64,000 nt of DNA, taken from assembly GCA_017469935.1 (NCBI GenBank), contig JAFUFL010000073.1, positions 108,957 to 172,956 on the forward strand, read 5' to 3'. The DNA comes from Lachnospiraceae bacterium. Its GTDB lineage: Bacteria; Bacillota; Clostridia; Lachnospirales; Lachnospiraceae. A program made the position numbers and the translations under genes. Under the pieces are notes generated by a model. It did not search any database, was not told where the DNA came from, and saw only the letters and a program-made list of their open reading frames with translations. Positions 62,721-64,000 of this stretch are shown here, piece after piece (positions within the stretch are counted from its first letter, which is position 1; each line of letters starts with the position of its first letter).

Positions 62721-62788
62721 TAATTGGGCAGCATTTGGGACGAATAGTGCCGAATGCCTGTTGTCAGCACTAAGTTAAAGGAGTTTAT

Positions 62789-63082
62789 ATGCTTACAAGC
62801 AAACAGAGATCTTACCTGATCGGACTCTCCCATGAGCTCGATCCGGTCGTCCAGATCGGAAAAAACGGCGTGAGTCCCGAAACCGCCGTTTCAACGGAGG
62901 AAGCCTTCAACACCAGAGAGCTGGTCAAAGGCGCCGTCATGAAGATGGCCCCCGTTACGCCCCGCGAAGCGGCGGAGACGCTGGCGGGAAGAACCCGCTC
63001 GCAGGTCGTGATCGTGATCGGAAGAAAATTTGTGCTCTACAGACCTTTTAAGGAAGATCCCAAGATCATCCTTCCTAAATGA
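62789..63082 (+). CDS. yhbY: CRM-domain ribosome assembly RNA-binding protein YhbY
   Basis: The 97-residue protein is one CRM domain with LIGLSHELDPVVQIGKNGVS near the N-terminus and the RNA-binding region GRKFVLYRP near the end. It associates with pre-50S particles in other bacteria. AAAGGAG precedes the ATG. It lies between obg and nadD in the common order obg-yhbY-nadD-yqeK. Confidence 0.95.
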   Translation: MLTSKQRSYLIGLSHELDPVVQIGKNGVSPETAVSTEEAFNTRELVKGAVMKMAPVTPREAAETLAGRTRSQVVIVIGRKFVLYRPFKEDPKIILPK

Positions 63083-63117
63083 GGAACAAAATAAGGACAT
63101 CAATAAGGACGGTAAAA

Positions 63118-63750
63118 ATGAAAGATCACACCGCGAAAAAAGAAAAGATCGGTATCCTCGGCGGGACTTTTGACCCGATTCATCTTGGACACCTGATCAT
63201 CGCCGAACAGGCCCGGGACCAGTACGGACTGGACAGAGTATTTCTCATACCTTCGGGACATTCCTATTTTAAGGATAACCGGAGCAGGAAAGTGCTGTCG
63301 GCACAGACAAGACTCGAGATGACAAGAATTGCGGCGCAGGATCACGCCCCTTTTGAAGTGTCCGACATTGAGGTCAACAGGCCGGGCAATACCTACAGCT
63401 TTGAGACACTCGAGCAGCTCAGGGAGCTCTATCCTTCTTCCGAACTCTATTTTATCGTAGGGGCGGATACCGTCTGCTCCATGAGAACCTGGAGAGAACC
63501 CGAGAGAATCTTCGCGGTGAGCACGATCCTGTGCGCGATCAGGGAGGACCAGGTGGACCCGGAACGGCTGAAGGCGGAATCCGAGGCTCTGGCAAGGGAT
63601 TACGGCGCGCGGATCCTTCCGGTCGGGATCCCCAATATCGGCATCTCCTCTACTGACATCCGCGAGAGGGCGGCGGCGGGAAAATCTATACATTATCTGG
63701 TGCCGTCCGCGCTGGAAAGTTATATAATAGAAAATGGGATTTACAAATAA
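63118..63750 (+). CDS. nadD: Nicotinate-nucleotide adenylyltransferase NadD
   Basis: NadD makes deamido-NAD from nicotinate mononucleotide and ATP. The 210-residue product has ILGGTFDPIHLGHLI (residues about 11-25, HxGH motif), the mid motif FIVGADTVCSM and ISSTDIRERAAAGKS near the end. ATG 63118 follows AAGGACGG; ATG 63079, overlapping the yhbY stop, would add 13 basic residues and is less likely. It precedes yqeK by 24 bases. Confidence 0.95.
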   Translation: MKDHTAKKEKIGILGGTFDPIHLGHLIIAEQARDQYGLDRVFLIPSGHSYFKDNRSRKVLSAQTRLEMTRIAAQDHAPFEVSDIEVNRPGNTYSFETLEQLRELYPSSELYFIVGADTVCSMRTWREPERIFAVSTILCAIREDQVDPERLKAESEALARDYGARILPVGIPNIGISSTDIRERAAAGKSIHYLVPSALESYIIENGIYK

Positions 63751-63774
63751 TTCTCAATGCAAAGGAGCAGACAT

Positions 63775-64000
63775 TTGAACAAGAAGGAACGCATTAATCT
63801 TATCAGGGAACTCGAATCGGAGCTCGCTTACGGCCGCTTTATCCATACGCTGAATGTGGCCTGTACCGCGTCCGCTCTTGCGATGTGATACGGCGCCTAT
63901 CTCGACAAAGCTGAGAAGTCGGTACTTCTTCATGACTGAGCAAAATGCCTGAACATGAGCAAGATGATCAAGATCTGTGACAAGGCCTTACTGGAGCTCT
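63775..64000 (+). CDS. yqeK: HD-domain protein YqeK with two in-frame TGA codons (3' end outside window)
   Basis: YqeK is an HD hydrolase that splits diadenosine tetraphosphate symmetrically; it usually follows nadD, as here. TTG 63775 has AAAGGAG seven bases upstream. The frame gives RFIHTLNVACTASALAM, then TGA at codon 38 (63886-63888), YGAYLDKAEKSVLLHD, TGA at codon 55 (63937-63939) and AKCLNMSK, continuing open to the window edge. Metal ligands His24, His53 and Asp54 are kept. In Bacillus YqeK, codon 55 aligns with Tyr of HDYAK; clostridial proteins often have HDCAK. Conservation on both sides of each TGA argues for readthrough, possibly as selenocysteine. A hairpin with loop CGGT lies at 63913-63930. 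A pseudogene remains possible. Confidence 0.7.

Noticed and set aside
63775-64000. Genome-wide reassignment of TGA to an amino acid
   Set aside because: Many intact genes in the window end at TGA at the expected family length, so TGA is a normal stop here.

Overview
The window looks like a chromosome segment from an anaerobic, endospore-forming Firmicute of the class Clostridia, most likely Lachnospiraceae or a close relative (inference, no database search). The evidence is a six-subunit Rnf complex, the sporulation gene gerW, an L27 with the Prp-cleaved leader, short-form HisG with HisZ, RecU, a class A-like RNase P RNA, FakA/DegV-type proteins and a giant surface protein with Cna-B-type repeats. 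Codon use looks even, and no insertion sequence, prophage, plasmid function or CRISPR array was seen. Both window ends cut a gene: rnfC on the left and yqeK on the right.

Layout. 1-4987: rnfCDGEAB, an ion-pumping ferredoxin:NAD+ oxidoreductase operon, closed by a terminator shared with two convergent small membrane-protein genes (a Gx family transporter and a NusG domain II protein). 5999-7069: apbE, whose product family attaches FMN to RnfD/RnfG-type proteins. 7316-21847: one gene for a secreted protein of about 4843 residues, built from SpaA/Cna-B-like repeats. 22038-23545: a pyridoxamine/pyridoxal kinase, two tRNA-Val and, on the other strand, two tRNA-Leu. 23736-31176: dgt, dnaG, rpoD, trmK, a Nif3-like gene and a nucleoside kinase (the dnaG-rpoD-trmK-Nif3 macro-operon). 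31216-31582: rnpB. 31697-33995: two COG0523/CobW GTPases, one with a very long His/Asp/Glu tract and one apparently fused to a DUF1980-like tail. 34208-40531: rpsT (-), then a run of envelope-type genes (licD, a glycosyltransferase, an unknown gene, DUF2953, gerW, an IspD/TarI cytidylyltransferase, an epimerase), then rpmB (-). 40803-46181: asp23/yloU, fakA (yloV), recG and a DegV protein. 46235-50603: a type IIA topoisomerase pair. 50726-54781: rsmD, coaD, a coiled-coil protein, a membrane protein, an RluA-family synthase and recU. 54897-60078: hisZ-hisG-hisD-hisB-hisIE behind a near-consensus promoter with an 18-bp palindrome. 60206-64000: L21 leader-like region, rplU-prp-rpmA, obg, yhbY, nadD and the start of yqeK.

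The strongest anomaly is at the right edge. The yqeK reading frame is well conserved but carries two in-frame TGA codons (38 and 55). The second falls directly after the catalytic His-Asp pair, where clostridial relatives usually have Cys. A 7-bp hairpin with a CGGU loop lies 31 nt after the first TGA, which fits a bacterial SECIS geometry. TGA is an ordinary stop elsewhere in the window, so selenocysteine (or another recoding) competes with pseudogene decay. Other points of note are the giant adhesin, a HisI-HisE fusion with an apparently inactive HisA/HisF-like domain, a family of dispersed structured repeats, a serine at the predicted flavin-attachment site of RnfG, and a tRNA-Leu with anticodon AAG.
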